Source: Fasciola hepatica
Taxonomy: Eukaryota > Platyhelminthes > Trematoda > Plagiorchiida > Fasciolidae
DNA: 64,000 nucleotides
Assembly: GCA_948099385.1 (NCBI GenBank)
Contig: CANUEZ040000151.1
Location: forward strand, 7,200,001-7,264,000
Direction: 5' to 3'
The notes below the pieces were generated by a model that had not been told where the DNA came from, searched no databases, and saw nothing but the letters and a program-made list of their open reading frames with translations. The position numbers and the translations under genes were made by a program. Below, piece by piece: positions 34,526 to 48,100 of this stretch. Numbering within the stretch: position 1 is the stretch's first letter; each line of letters opens with the position of its first letter.

Positions 34526-37500
34526 TCGCCAGAACTGGTTTTCTGGTTAGGTGCCAAGCGCACGGCCAGCCTCACCCACTAGTACCAGTTGCGGATTGAA
34601 AAACAACGTCCGCTGCATCTTATTGCTGCCACCCGCTGCCTCCTCCAACGTTGCTGAACAAGGTTTACCATACACCCGGTCAAGTTCCAAACCAAAATAT
34701 GCACATATACTTGCTCGGCTCAGAAAAGTGCCCTGCGTTTTGCTACTTCTGGCATTTATATCCATCGGCTTGCCTTCTGCCTGTCTGAACTGATCCCATG
34801 TTTACCCTCGTCTTATCACGTCCAGCTACCTGATTCTGTACCCCGAAACATGAAACGGTTTCACCGTTCACATCTTCGTTATGAACATCACAATTCCTGA
34901 TATACTCTTCAAGAGGCCATTCATCCACTTGGTAATTTGTATGTCACCACTACATTCATCTAAACAAAACCATCACTTGGAGGTTCGTTTCTCACCTGCC
35001 AAAAATCCTACACAAAACGAAATGGTCCTCACTCCGGCGTTTCATCTGCATGACGCCAGCTCTATGTTCATTGCATCCTTCCGTTACATCTTTTCTGATT
35101 CAGCCATCTTAATTTCATGACAATTGCATTGGCAATGAAGTATCCACAGTCCAGGACATAAATAGTTCGACCGTCTTCTCAGCTTTTCATAACAGACTTT
35201 AGCATATCCAGCTATGCAATCAACTGCACGTCCTGAGGGCTGTTCATAAGTACTACTTTTATACAACTGTATCAGTCCACTATATGTCCACCTTTCGCAT
35301 CCACTTTGTTACCAATTTTAGATGCTCTCAAGCTACTCATCAACGAACCCAGACAAATCCATAATTATATCACTTTTCACTCATCTATGAACCACTGCCG
35401 CTGTTCCACCAAGATATCGTGGTCGGCCACCTGAACCACAATCTAAAGAGTGCTTTTTCTACATTTTTAGCTGAAAATGAACTACCTTTGATTTAGGCTG
35501 CAGTTATTCTGTTTGTCCCCCCAAAAGTCTCAGGTTAGACTTTCCTCAACGTACTTAAACACATAGTTATCCGCGATTTTTGAAGGTTTCTTTGATCTAC
35601 TGCTTACAGTTTATTACGTCAGATATCAAATATATATACCAATATTATGCCCAATTCGTTGTGAATTTATATCCCTTACCAGTCAGGCTTGAAGTAACCC
35701 CCGATAAACTAATGGTTGAGCACCATTTCGCTTACTTATTACCTATTGCCCTTTTTCCATCAGTCCCTCACGATTGGGCGTCTATTCCAAAGACCACTGC
35801 GAATGCAGTTTCTCCAAACCTTTGCTGGAAATGAACCACACCTATGCCAAATTGCTGACTTCCCAGTTGCTTCCCAAAAGCCCCATTTTAGACTCTTGCC
35901 AGCATATCCCGTTAGGCCATTGTCTACATGTTTTGACGGTATCATTAACGCACCACCCCCATGCGACCTTAAAAGATCATCGCGTATCAACTCCTCTGTC
36001 CACCCTGTTGTCAACTGGTGTTCCCTAATCAAACTGAAACAAACCCTTTATTCTAATCGTGTTTCACTTACCTGCCAACTTTCGTCACCCTGCTACACCA
36101 AAATTTTCAGGCTGGTGAATCTACCTTCACCTCTTCATGGGGGCGTCCGCCACAATCTCTTGACGAGTAGTAAATACTTATTCGGAGATAAAACGGACTC
36201 TGTTTCATTTACGCAATTCCCCTCCTTCGGGGACACCACAAATCCTTCGGCATTACATTTCTGCTGTTTTCCGGGTCATTTGGGCTACTGGTTCAAGTGC
36301 ACGTCCGTCATCATCAGAAATCCTTCAATTTTCAGTTGGTGCTTTTTCGAAGGTTTTCCTTGTCAGTTTACTCACCCCTGCGACCTTACAGCGATGCTAT
36401 CCGAAATACCGCGCGTTTTTACTTTATCTCCGCTCTAATTTATCACATATCTAGACAGCGGAGCCCAGTTCACTCACTTCTGAAAGGTGTGTCCACCTGA
36501 GCTTCAAACTCAAATTTGCCGGACATTCATTCGTGCGACCACTAAAACATATACCCTTTTGTGCTGCATTTACCCAAATGAACATTCAAGGAACCTTTTT
36601 GCGATCTCACTTGCATCATATAATCATGCAACCAAGCACGCTTCTGATGTCCCCGAAATAAGCCAATATTATTATTATCAATAATATGTGGCGAGGTTTA
36701 ATAGTCATTGACTTCCGGCCCACTGGTTCATTAGTTCAATTCTCTGCTGAGAGAAACAACATTCCTGCCATTGGAAGCATCATCCCTCAGCCTCACCTAG
36801 TATTGACGGTTTTCCACTTTCCAGCGACCCGTTAGTACGGGACCCAGGTTTTTAATATTCAGACAATCACTTTCCGAGGCCAAGCAACCACTGAAATCGT
36901 GACGGCCAGAAAGATATAAGACCTGCCCGATAGACCGTTTTGCCCTCAAGAAGGCAAATTTGATAAATATAAGACTCACCTTAAACTCTTGAAACAGTGC
37001 CCCGTACTCAATCCCAGCATGCCCAAGTGAGATGGAAAGGTAATACACTGGTCCAAAGGCTAGTGACAAAGGAATTAATAAGTTTTTTAAACGAACTCAA
37101 CAGCGGCCAACACAATGAACACTTTAAGCTAGATCCGCCATGGATAAGGAGCATAGAGCTAGACTTAATATTCTTTTAAGTTCCAAATGGAACTAGATTT
37201 CTCGTGGCAGTACAGCAACTCAGGCTTAGAAAATTCACCGTAAACTTTATGATCGAGGGACAGCACTGTTGAATTTCCCATTCTTAGGGATGCTCTTAAA
37301 TCCAACTTCTTTCTGATCAAGTAAGCAGCTTTACAGAACAAACTTCAACAAATTGTACGTTCTACAAAGCCATGCAAGAAGACGAAAACCTACATAAGCA
37401 GACACCTCACAACACAAACCAGAATCCAACATGCAGATCTGTACCCAGGTGAAGAAAGGCTTCCGTAGTTGGGCTAGGTGTCAAAAAGTGTGCAAACTCC

Positions 37501-40490
37501 ATTGTTTGCGAGCCTCGTTGTTTCTGCCCCACAGCCACACGGAGCCCGTTACCTCCCTTTTCCTGATATTCACCCACTCACTTTGCTTCTATTCAAAGCA
37601 GATCTTGCCGTATGGGCTTTTGTTACTCTCACGGACAGTCTGACGAGAATTTCAGTCTTAGAACTTTCACTTAAGTTGACTCAATAACTGATCTGAAATT
37701 GCAGTCGTTATGGCACTTTGTCATGCTCTGGCCTCTAGCTTTCTCTTTTCCAAGACCTCCCGCTGAATTGTTTTACCTCAGGACTGAAAACTCTAGGTCA
37801 TACCTCCATCCCTTTTCCCAATCTGGAAGCTTCCATTTTCCCCGTTTTGCTCGCTTCTTTTTCGTCTACTGCGCGGCTAAGTCACGGCCATTAACTATGT
37901 GCTTTCTAGTTATTCATCTATTCGCTCTGCTTTTCTTCCCTACTGGATCTTGCCTCGTTAGATTTTGACCTGCTTATAGATAGCGCAATTTGTGATTGAA
38001 TTTCCAGCTCAAAGCTCCGCTAGAACAAAACCTAACGGACGGAAATCGCCTGACTTTCACCTAAAATATCATGCCTGAGACTCGTGGTTTTGAAACATTC
38101 ATTTTCCATCAGTCCGTCGTTCGTGCTATTCGTTATTCTTCTACGCACTGCTCAGCCACAGATGCTCACGAAGTTGCTTCATCGTGACTTATAACCAGAC
38201 TTCTGCTAATTCAGTGCTCTTTCATAATTATAAATTTTCGTTTTAATGAATGTTAAGACCTCTACAATTTATATATATATATGTAACTAGTCGAATCCCA
38301 TGCTGCAATTTTTGGGTGAACAGCTACCACATAAGGGAGTGTAGTACGATGATGAAAGGTTCAAGGCCTGAGGTATCGTCCCCCCCCCAAAAAAACTGAT
38401 GGGTAGGTGCAACCGAAGACACTAAAATTGATGTCCTCGAGGGTATAATCTCTGTACATACACATGCGTCCTTCAGTCACAGAGTGGGTTACTATCCTCA
38501 TCTGCCATGCCCAAAACTGTCTCGGAAAGGCCGCATCGGGCCCAGTAAGGCAATATATCTCCCTGCTTAACAGAAAGGCAAGGCCTGAGCCCAAAAATAT
38601 CCTAAATTTTAAATCTCGAGATTTCTCTCCACCTTGAGGCTTTACTCTAATTTATGAATAATTTTTCACCTTTTGTGACTATGATACTCTTTCCAATATC
38701 TGTGACCTCCTTTCCTTTTGGATGCCTGTTGGTATCCGTCTTGGTAATAACCTCACCAATTTATGGGACAGTTGTACTTACCCCTTCAGTAATGTTCTTT
38801 TACCCGTTTTTTACAATTTATACTGGTATTCATGCCTTGGATCAGCTTGCCCCATTCGGTGTTCCCGAGCATTCGACCACCAAAAGTTTTTTTGCACACT
38901 CTCAGTGTATACCGTCCTCCACACTTTCGCTTCAGCAACTTCATATCTGGCCAATGGTTTATATTGCCATAGTTCCACTGGAAACCAGTCCGTGTTAGCC
39001 GGGCAAATCGATTACGTTTTATTCCGTTCAAAATCCTTTCGGCCTTATTATGCTGTCTCTGAAATGCGGAGCCCTCTTTGGAAGCTTGAGAGTTTTTATC
39101 GTTTTGATTATTATTTTTCACACCTATCATGCTTTTACAAGTGCATCCCGACCACGGCTAAACAACACCCCGTTATTATAACTATTCAAAGAACAAGTTT
39201 ATTTTTTCTTTGAAAACGGTATACGGTAGTGTTTGAAGTGTTTTCAGCCTCCCCTCCAGTCTGGACATAGAGATGGAATCAGAGTAAGGCCAGTTAAAAT
39301 GTGGCTATGTTCGAGGGGGACCCCCTCAAAACACTACAGTTGATGGAACAATGTGCGTGATAGAATACGGTAGATGAGGAAGTTGGAGATCATTAAGTAT
39401 AGTGTCAGCTAAGAGGAACCAAAAACTGACACCAAATAAAGCCTTAGCAAAAATACAAGGCGAATAATTCGTAATAAATGCCAAGGTCGAAGTCACGGAA
39501 AATCCTGATTGACAAAATGACCGAAGGCGGAAATGCGGGACAATACGGCCTGGATGATAGGAACTGGGTCCTTCACACTGAATCTCTAGTCTGAAACGTT
39601 TCTTTGCATGGTTCTAGTAGAGCAATGATAACCGGTGACATCTCAGCATGCGATAACGTTTTCAGTCATTTGAAAAACAGCAACACAGAAACATAACTAT
39701 GGGCAACACCATTCACATCAAACAATTTTTGATGAGAAGTATAATTGCGCAGCCCGAAGCAGAGCACCTCCGTGAAATAGCACCGGCACGATCTGCAGAG
39801 ACATAAAGACAACGTAAACTGATACTCCCGAAACCCAGTAACTCCATAGGCAAAACCGATGTCCGCTTCAGGGAGTACGAAACTGGAGGTCTGTGGTAAA
39901 ACTTTATAGTTCTTCAAAAGCAGGAAATGCTTCCAGAATAAGCCTTATCGAGCGTAATTTTGAATCACATGAGATCAGATTAGGTCGGGAGACTTGCCGT
40001 TTTGGCCGACACAAGTCCACGCGTTCTGTATGGTTTGATGATTATATATCGGCTTTGGGGAAAGAAGAGAACGTCGCATCAGATTAGCTCAGATTCCAGT
40101 ACCTGAGGTTGTGTCCGGCTGATCAGTCCAAGGTGTTGCATTAGTGGGCATTGGAAAGCCCGCACCGGGATACGGCCTCCATGTTTGCTTCAGCTTCCTT
40201 CCCGCTCCTCCCACTTGGCAAACCCGTGGGCGATCATGGTTAGGACTCATCTTGCTATCGGGAGGGCTTCAAACTCTTTGTTACGGACTGAGACCCTGCC
40301 AAGTCGTGTATCTCAGCCACGAATGTTAGTTTTACAGCATGAGGCGCTGATACGGGAGATTCATGTTTAGGGAGGGATGGCGATAGGTTTCTCGGCGTGC
40401 TCTCGAGAGTAGCAGGCCGCTTGAAAGTTATCATTACTTGAAGGAAATGGTTCAGCGCCGCAACTCGCTACCAACCCCGTGATAAATTTT
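34526..40490. other. Long stretch without recognisable coding content
   Basis: About 6 kb on either strand in which I recognise no protein family. The largest frame (35716-36438, plus) is composition-driven, rich in Leu, Ser, Pro and Phe, and matches nothing known. A TA-rich run lies at about 38267-38283 and a C8A6 run near 38381. This could be intergenic or intronic DNA or very old repeats. Confidence 0.45.
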
Positions 40491-40499
40491 CCGGGTTGG

Positions 40500-41610
40500 C
40501 AAGTGGTGAACTATCTGATGGAGGGTGATAACGACTTAGAAATCAGCGTGAAGCTCCAGATCCGCTGCAAGGATTTGGGTAGGTGATCGCAAGCTGAAGT
40601 GACTTTGGGGACAAGGCAAAGGGTGCCCAATAAGAAACCACTTGGCACGGCATTGCAGTGGTCAGCCGAAACTCCACCAGATGAGCAATGCAGAAGGGTG
40701 ATCGCTGAAAGCTCTGGAAGTGGACGCCGATTTACTAGCGGTAGACGCACCGAAGATGGGAAATTCGGGCGAGGTGATAGTGAGGCCTTTGAGCCTCTCC
40801 CCAAGAAGGTTGGATAGGTGGCCAATATTGTTGAGGTGTCCTGGAGCAACGGACTCCTGTAGTCTCTGAGTCAATTCGGCCTTGCGGCATGGCTTCAAGT
40901 TCACCAGGTTGATGCGCAGGAGAGCTGAGGAGTGGAATGATTTGGTATGGGTGGTTTGTAGCCGGGCCAGCTTGCGCCTGAAAAAGACGAGCTGCCACGG
41001 GGCTCGGGTCTTGGGGAGACACATGTGGTTAGTGCTATTTAAGTAATGAGAGGTTGAGTAAAGAGAGTTGATAACAATATGGCAAACTTGGGAAGAAGAA
41101 AGCCGAGCCAGTCAATGGAGCCGGTTACGGCACGTACGAGTGACCAGTTGAGGGAACGGTAGGGGAGAACGAAAGAAGAGGTTCAGTCCGGAAGGGTGCA
41201 GATAGATATGCTCAAAACCACACGGGGACTACTACCCGGGAGCCGACCATCGACCTTGGTAGTGGAACTAGGTGCAGTGTTGGATGATACTATGTCCGGG
41301 ATGTTGTTTCCCTTGGTAAGGCAGGCAACATGTCGAGCCCACTCCTCAAGGCGGACACAGGGATGGAAGGTGGAGGGGACGAGAGGGCTAGCGCGTAAAG
41401 ACTAGCAGGTTGTAGGCAAGTTCAAGTCGCTCATAATAAGTTTTGTGCTCGCAGAGTAGTCGAGGGCGGCATCAAAATCAACGGGGTTCATTTTCGGCAG
41501 ATCTGGGGCCGGAAGCTGTAGGAGCTGTTCAGAATGAGGTTCTGGTCAGAAAACTAAATGGACAACCATGCTGATTCTTCTCCGGGGTCGAAGGAAGCGT
41601 GGTCTGTAAT
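40500..41610 (-). pseudogene. Old CR1-like LINE copy: endonuclease to RT N-terminus
   Basis: Minus-strand relic of the same lineage as the copy at 61.2-63.5 kb. 41260-41350 encodes CLPYQGK-type endonuclease sequence parallel to SCPTKGNNILDLVF; VVLSI and related frames follow. The linker reads VFFRRKLARLQTTHTKSFHSSALLRIN (41018-40900), matching LLECKLSRLQLTFARSHDFTILLRIN in the younger copy; a HLSNLLGERL segment and CDHLPKSLQRI near 40580 follow in the expected order. The catalytic RT palm is absent. It ends upstream at the F repeat beginning near 41615. Confidence 0.75.
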
Positions 41611-41614
41611 AATT

Positions 41615-41945
41615 TTCATTATCTTATTATTAGTGGTGTATTTCGACGGAGCCCAAAGTGTGCTACATACAAGATAGAGCGACAAAACTGGAGATGTGAT
41701 CAAATTTTCAGTGGTGATGTAGACAGATAAATGACAGACTTACGATAATCGTTTGGTAAGTGCATGATGCAGGCTTACGAAAGGACGGAAGAAAGTAGGA
41801 AAAATGTGTGCACAACAAAGTGTAGAGGAGGGAGTTTAGATAAACACGCTAGTGGATTCAAAAAAATAGTAGATCCGTTGATGGGTTCTGGTGAGGAGTT
41901 CGGCGAGCTTGGAGTTCAAGGTCAGGTAATGGGATCTGACTGAGC
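41615..41945 (-). repeat. Family F repeat, copy F2
   Basis: Begins with ATT/AAT-rich sequence (TTATTATTAGTGGTGTATTTCGACGGAGCCCAAAG). It parallels 50340-50640 block by block, through GTGTGCACA and GGATTCAA, to GGAGTTCAAGGTCAGG. On the minus strand this is a LINE-like 3' end with an ATT tail. It directly abuts the endonuclease part of an old LINE. Confidence 0.65.
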
Positions 41946-44150
41946 GTGGTTAATACGAATGGAAACAACTATTCAACATGGAAGGGTCTAAAAATCGCTG
42001 AAACAGCTGGGGTAAGAACAGACTATGGTAGTGTGTAGCAGCAGTACTATGAGATGAAAAACTGGTATCAGGGCACAGAACGTGATGTGGAGCAACAAGA
42101 GTGCCAGATACGTAGAAAATGTCCGGTCGATTGGCTAGAAAGTTTGGTGAGTTGGGCAAACGGTGGTTGTGTCATGCGGATGCTTTGGAAAAGGACGAGT
42201 TCTGGGAGTTAGGCTGTAGAAGGATGGCAATAGAAGAGGCTAGTGGAGGCGGAACGAATAAGTACTCTTCATGACCTATGGAACGCGGTCTATCAGCAGA
42301 GGAAGTGAGCTGGTGTGTGGATAGCGCATTTGATACGGGATAACTGACCATCAATACTCCGGAAATGGCAAGCGTTCGAGAAGCGCTGAGATCTAAGTAC
42401 GCAACTTGGGTTCAATTAAAGTGGTTTGACGACCCAGGGTTCAGTCGGTAGTATTACGACTGAGTGAGAGGTTGAAGCCAGTGTTCGCATATCTGAAACT
42501 TTCCCAACAATAGGCTAGGTAGCGATAGGAACTTGTGGGAATGAATTTGGTGACAGCTTACGAGGCTCACTAAGAACATTCTCGGGGCCAATTCCAGGGC
42601 TGCTTTGGTTGGAGTTAGACTCCAGTAAGGGTTTCTCTTCATTAGAGGTGTGTGGGGGAACGATGTTGGGGAGGGAGCGTCCGGTGGACAAATCGTTAAC
42701 AGGATGGCGTCCACGATCTTTGAGGGAGGGGGCGGTAGTTAATGTCGGTCTGCAAATGCTGGTTAACACGGTCTGTAGGGTGGCCAGAGGTGAGGCCAGG
42801 AGTGCGATAGACTTCGATGAGGAAAATAAGCGGTTGATATGCGGACCACTTTTACTTCCGTCGGTGCTAGAGCAGGGTGGATGGGAGGGCTTGGGTAAGA
42901 GGGCGGGTAGGGGGTTACTACGAGAGGTTGAAGGGGAGGACTTAAGATAAAAATTGGAAGACGCGCAAAATGTTGGAGGCTCACGGGGAGTTGGGGTTCA
43001 GGAGGGTAAAATAAGGAGATGTGGAGAGGAGGTAGAGGAGTCAAAGCCGGTCTAGCTGCGTTGTTATAGGGTTTCAGGTATCTCACGAATGGGCTGGGTT
43101 AATGGATTTGTGCTGGGGAGAGCCGCGGTGGCATACTGAAGTTACTTTATGAAAATATGGCGTAAGAGGTGAAGGTAAGGTCTGTGGGCCGATACTGGAG
43201 GAGTGTGCAGTTTGAGGCACTTGGTGGGAGGATTAGGCCCAAGGGATGAAGATGCTGCTGGGGTGTTGCCGAGAGGGAGAGTTTGCGGGCAGGAGGGATG
43301 GAGGGTAGAGGCAAGAGTGGGTCCAAGTCAGCAGTTGCAAGGTCGAAATCACAAGGCGTCGGATACGTGGGAGGAAATATTTCAGCAGAGGGGCAGTTTA
43401 GCACTGCTACCAGGCCATTGGAGTTGGTGAGCAAGGAAAAAATTGTCCTTTCCCAAGGCACGTGCAGTTTCTCCCCGAAAGAGGCCTCCAATTAGGGAAT
43501 ACGTTGGTGCACTCAGCAGTTAACGAAGTGTTACTGATCAAAACCACTGCCAGTAATTCGTCAGTAAGTTACAATAATGGAGGGCATTTATAATGTCGTC
43601 TTTTCACACACTGGTATTCATTGACATCTGAGGTGAGCCGTATTACAGGCATCCAGTATAGTCTGTTTAACAAACGATGGGGGGTAGACAGCCACGGACA
43701 ATAAATACAACAAGATTTTTGGACATGTAATGCGGCCGTAGGTTGGATCGTTACGGATCATGAAAATGTTCCACAAAACAACATTTTGCAGAACCTAGCG
43801 GGTACGGGGCCAGGTAGAGAAGGCAGAGGTGTAAACTTTGTGAAGGTTTCTTCGATCAGCACGATCTTGCTGTAAAATTCAATGATACTACACTTGAGGG
43901 CAACAAGATCACCTAGAACCAGCTTGCCGGCGTCATCAAAGGAGGCGGAGACAGATCCATTCGCTGGATGAGGTCGGGCTCGTCAGGATTTTTATTTTTA
44001 CCTGTTCGGATGTTGGGAGCGCTAATTGAGGAGAGGGATGGCCTGGTATGGAAACATACGGGGCAAAGTTAACGAAGTTATAGGGAGGTAAGTTGTTCAA
44101 CCGAAGACGAGTTAAGGATACCTTAGAAACCAGGAACTCACGAGACAGCT
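41946..44150 (-). other. Pro-rich minus-strand frames, possible LINE ORF1 remains
   Basis: Minus frames at 42454-42769, 42763-43086 and 43147-43491 are rich in Pro, Leu and Ser. Their composition resembles the Pro-rich tail of ORF1 in the LINE at 56.9-58.1 kb. No RNA-binding or zinc-finger motif is recognisable. They sit upstream, in minus terms, of the old endonuclease at 41.2-41.6 kb, where ORF1 would be expected, but the F repeat lies between. Low confidence. Confidence 0.35.
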
Positions 44151-44799
44151 GCATACATGCGGGCAGTGGGGTAATTAAGCGAAACTGGGGGACAGGGAGT
44201 GCGATGGGGCTCCGTGCAGCAAAATCAGCCGGTAAATGATAAATTTTCGGCCTGTTTGCGAATAACTTCAGGACGGTTTTGAGTGGTGTTCAAGTGGTCT
44301 CGGTCGGGGAACTCTAATGCGACGATCAACTTTTAGGAGATTTTAGAGCATTTTAGACTGATCCTGGTAAACTCTGCACATACTATATTGTTTTACGTCA
44401 CTTCAGCAAAATTACAGCAAATTTTAAAACGTATGGGTTGTTCTGTTTTTGGTTTTATAAAGTGTCAAACCATGAGAACAACGTCCAGTCTGGTTAAAAT
44501 ATGTGTACTGACTACGGAACGATTTTGCCAATTTGTATGAAGGCCAGATCGGTTTGTTATCTGCAGCTCTGCTTCCTCAGCTTTCACACCTTCAGGTGCG
44601 GCGATGGCATCTGTGACGGGTGGCGAAGCCAATGAAGTACTATCATCTAGCAACTGCTCCCCTTCTAGACTATCGTCAAGGTGAGCAATTTTAAGAAGGA
44701 CCACGGGTATAGTTTTGCGTTTACCGTTTTGAATGAACCTGCAAAAAGCCCATTTGTGCTGCCAAGTGTTGAAAGTGTGAAGCACAACAGTCGCCGCTC

Positions 44800-45320
44800 G
44801 ATTGACTTAGAGCAAAATAATCCCCGGTTAGTCACATTCTGACCTAAAGCTAACTCCGTGGCTGACCAGTTAATATCAGGTTCATAAGTGGAGCGCAGAC
44901 CTGACAGAACGACGGAAAAATCCCGTACCCAGCTAGGGCTGTTAGAAGCGGCGAGCAATGCTTCGAGCTGGCTATGGAAAGGCTCAACCATGCCGTTGAC
45001 TTCTGGACGATATTCAGTCGTACGAGAAAGGTGACAGCATAACATAAGCAGTGCTTCTCCAAACCAGTGAGAGTCACGCTGCTCGTGGCGACCAGTAGTT
45101 ACCGCTTCAGGAAAACCATATAATGAGAACAAATATTCCATGAAAGCAACTATTACGGTATTCCTTTCTACATTCGCAATAGTGACGGTCGTTGGCCAGC
45201 TGGTGAGAAGGTCATCCATGGAAACGAGGTGGAGGAAAACGTTGCATGGGCTGCGAGGGCTAAAGATATCTACGTGGACGTGAACGAACCGCGAGGACAC
45301 CGCTGAAAAGTAGCTCAATA
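44800..45320 (-). pseudogene. Ty3/gypsy integrase, degraded
   Basis: Minus frame with RFVHVHVDIFSPRSP at the start (the HIDIVGPLPPS-type block with the first catalytic Asp) and LYGFPEAVTTGRHEQRDSHW, where relatives have TTDRGRQF, so the second Asp is Gly. EYRPEVNGMVEPFHSQLEALL carries the Glu. NWSATELALGQ is the expected motif after the core. The frame is open for 217 codons despite the active-site loss. RNase H and RT lie directly upstream on the same strand. Identification as Ty3/gypsy is firm. Confidence 0.85.
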
Positions 45321-45439
45321 GGCCATTGTATGACTATTCATCTTCGATCGTTAGTAACGAACGCAATAACAAGTCCTAATAGGGATGTCCTTTTGCATGT
45401 CTTGCCAGGGGTACCTATCTAATGCTAGATTGATGGCGG

Positions 45440-46460
45440 CTCTGATAGCAGAATGAGCTAAACTGTGCAAAACGAAAAAAAAAGAAGTAGGTATGATGGG
45501 GCGAATGTGGTAAAATTGCTTCACAAATTATCGGGCCCGAAGTGGTGGTGAGAGCGAACCTCGATGGTTGGGCTGTTGCTGTTTGACTTGGATTCCTCAA
45601 ACTTAATTCAGTACGTGGATTTGTTGCCAGAGCTACGAGATCTATGACCCATGGCTGACTTAAAGCGGATTCTACTAGAGAAACGACCTCAACCACAGCG
45701 TTGCCGGTGCCAGAAACGTGACGAACACCACTGATAAACTGCTATGAAGTCTAAAGTGCGCTACCCGCGTGGTACGAGTTTATCGGTTTGACTGTGGAAA
45801 ACACAAGTTCTTGTGGCAGTATCAATAAAGATGGTGAAACGTCTGCCTCGCAAGATCAAGCAAAACTGTTTCACAGTGGCAGAAACAGCAACTCGCTCCC
45901 AAATATACGTACAGCACTTGGTTTCAGCTCGTAAGAGACAACGAGTGAAAAGCCGGTGGTTTCAATTAGGACGTGGACCACAGCTGGATCAAGCTACCTA
46001 GCGCATTGCAGAGGAATCGATGAATATGCTTGGTTGGACTCCGGCGTCGAAACAAAGGAGCAAAGTGGCAAAGGCCAATGGGTCTTCAGCTGTATCGAAG
46101 GCCGTTTCAGCTTCGTGTGTAATTCATTGGACTGTCTTTAGCTCTCCGAATTAGGTCCTTTAGTGGCTGCACCAAGTGAGCGCAGTTTGGGAGGAAAAGC
46201 CGATAATAACGTACCGGCCCACAGCAACTACTAATGGTGGCTAACAAAGTAAGTAATGTAAAGCCAAAAACGGCCTTTACCCTTTTTTCGAAAGGTTCGA
46301 TGCCGCCTTTGGTTAGCATGTGGCGCAAAACCAAACTGGAGTTTAGCCAAAAATACCTCTGCCCTCATCGACAGCGATACAATTTGCGGCCAGAAGATCA
46401 AACGACTTACGTCAATGATGTTTATATGCACCTCCAGACTCAAGCGTGTGCTACGTCAAG
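45440..46460 (-). pseudogene. Ty3/gypsy RT end and RNase H, degraded
   Basis: Minus strand, upstream of the integrase. Near 46290-46140 the frame reads GGIEPFEKRVKAVFGF and YYRLFLPNCAHLVQPLKDLIRR. This is the RT-RNase H connection (GIxPLPEKVxAI ... NFYRRFIPNCAxLLxPL). Around 45700-46080 short frames recall RNase H, ending near LVESALSQPWVID where relatives have ADALSR. The catalytic RT palm should lie above 46460 but is not recognisable. The YFFFF stretch near 45480 is an A-run. Multiple frameshifts. Confidence 0.7.
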
Positions 46461-46469
46461 CCAATGTGC

Positions 46470-48100
46470 CTGCAGTTATCGGTACAGCTTCTACCAAAGT
46501 ATCTAGGTAGGTACAGAATATTCCTATAAACCGCAGAAAATCGGGGTTCCTATGTGAACGACGAAATCTGAGATTAGCAACTGGCCTCCGAATCCACTTC
46601 TATGAGAGTTATTTGCCACATCACACCTCAATCAACCACAAATCGCCTTATTCGCCGAGTGGCCAGCTGCATCCAACCTAGACGCACAATAAACCCCCGA
46701 CCTCATGCCTCCTCGGTACCTTGTTCAATGCCTTTATTCGACGTATACAGCGAAGCTATTGACAAATGTAGCACACCTGAGCAAAATTTACTGTCATTGG
46801 AAAAGCAGGTACGTCCCGCGAATAGTGCTCCGCCGCTTGTACATATCGTCGACTCCAAAAATGTCCGAAAATTAGAAGTTTACCATCAGCTAGCCGCCTC
46901 CTGGACCCAAATGAATGCAGAGTCCACCGAAGGACAAAATTCCAAAAACGTCGTAGCACATGATGTTCCAGACCTTCTGCCCCTTTCATCGATCAAGTGG
47001 TCAATGCTTATGGCCTGCTGTCCTTCACACCACAAAAGTCTCAGAAAAAGGTCACAATAAAACGTTCCCGCTTTTGTTTTAATTCCGCGAGGAAGGCTCT
47101 GCCGCGGAATTCGTTGGAAGGAGTCCGTCTCAAAATCCACTTTATTTAAAAGTTTTCTTTTTTTGCTTGTATCACTGTTCAGACTTGTAACTGTGTCCAC
47201 CCTAGTATATACCACCTAATTACATGAAACCGTGGCCTATTCGTGTAAACAACTGCGGCACACCACCGTGCAGACGCTAGTACATATCGCGAGTTAGAGT
47301 TATGGACTATGTTGGTTATTTACTGCTCTAACTCCATTTAATTACATTCTACATGGCTTACCTAGCAAATATCCCCCGATTCTCGCCACAATAAGATCCA
47401 TCTAGCGTTTTTACAACCCCTCGCCATAACCCTCCTCCCCTAGTGGCACACTGCCCACCGCCAAATTCCGGTAACGTGCCGGTGACCGATGGGCAGAGAA
47501 ATGACTGAAATTTCAAGAAACGAATGACGTAATTCGTTCTAATTCGCTGTATATATTATCAATGTCATATTTTCATAGTTATTTGTTCCCATTGATTGCG
47601 TTGCAAATGCAGTGCCAATTGTTTTAACCGATTGGGATTTGCCCGGCGGCAGCCATTCGGGTCGTGCTTTGTTCGCTAAAGTTAGCTTTGTGCTCCTTTT
47701 GCTGATGATCCAAGCTGGCTGTAAAGTGTTAGTGACATATCAGGTTATCATTTACCAGTTAGTAAATGATGAGCTGAATAGTAAAAATTGCAGTATTGTG
47801 CTATAATTGTATTTATAACATGATGAGGTGTATTTTCTCGATGAAGTATTTTTCACATAACTCTGATGATACCCAAGTAGTTTAGTAAAATCCATGAAGC
47901 TTCGATGTGTTCGTATTGAATGCTCTGATATCGTGTGACATCTGCAGTATGTTTTTCAGTTATGCTGTGCTGCCGTTTCATTACTATTTTGGTTAACAGA
48001 TAAGTGCATTTTAGGATCTTGTTACGTATTACTGACGTACAATGGCCAATATGACGAAACAAAAGTGATATTATCTGAAAAAGAAAGAACTTAGCTCACT
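46470..48100. other. No recognisable gene
   Basis: Frames at 46602-47060 (plus) and 46756-47215 (minus) overlap and resemble nothing known. 47500-48100 is AT-rich and could be the 5' flank of the transposon gene that follows. Confidence 0.4.

Noticed and set aside
35716..36438. 240-residue plus frame
   Set aside because: No domain recognised, composition follows the CT-rich strand, and overlapping frames are also open. Not enough to call a gene.
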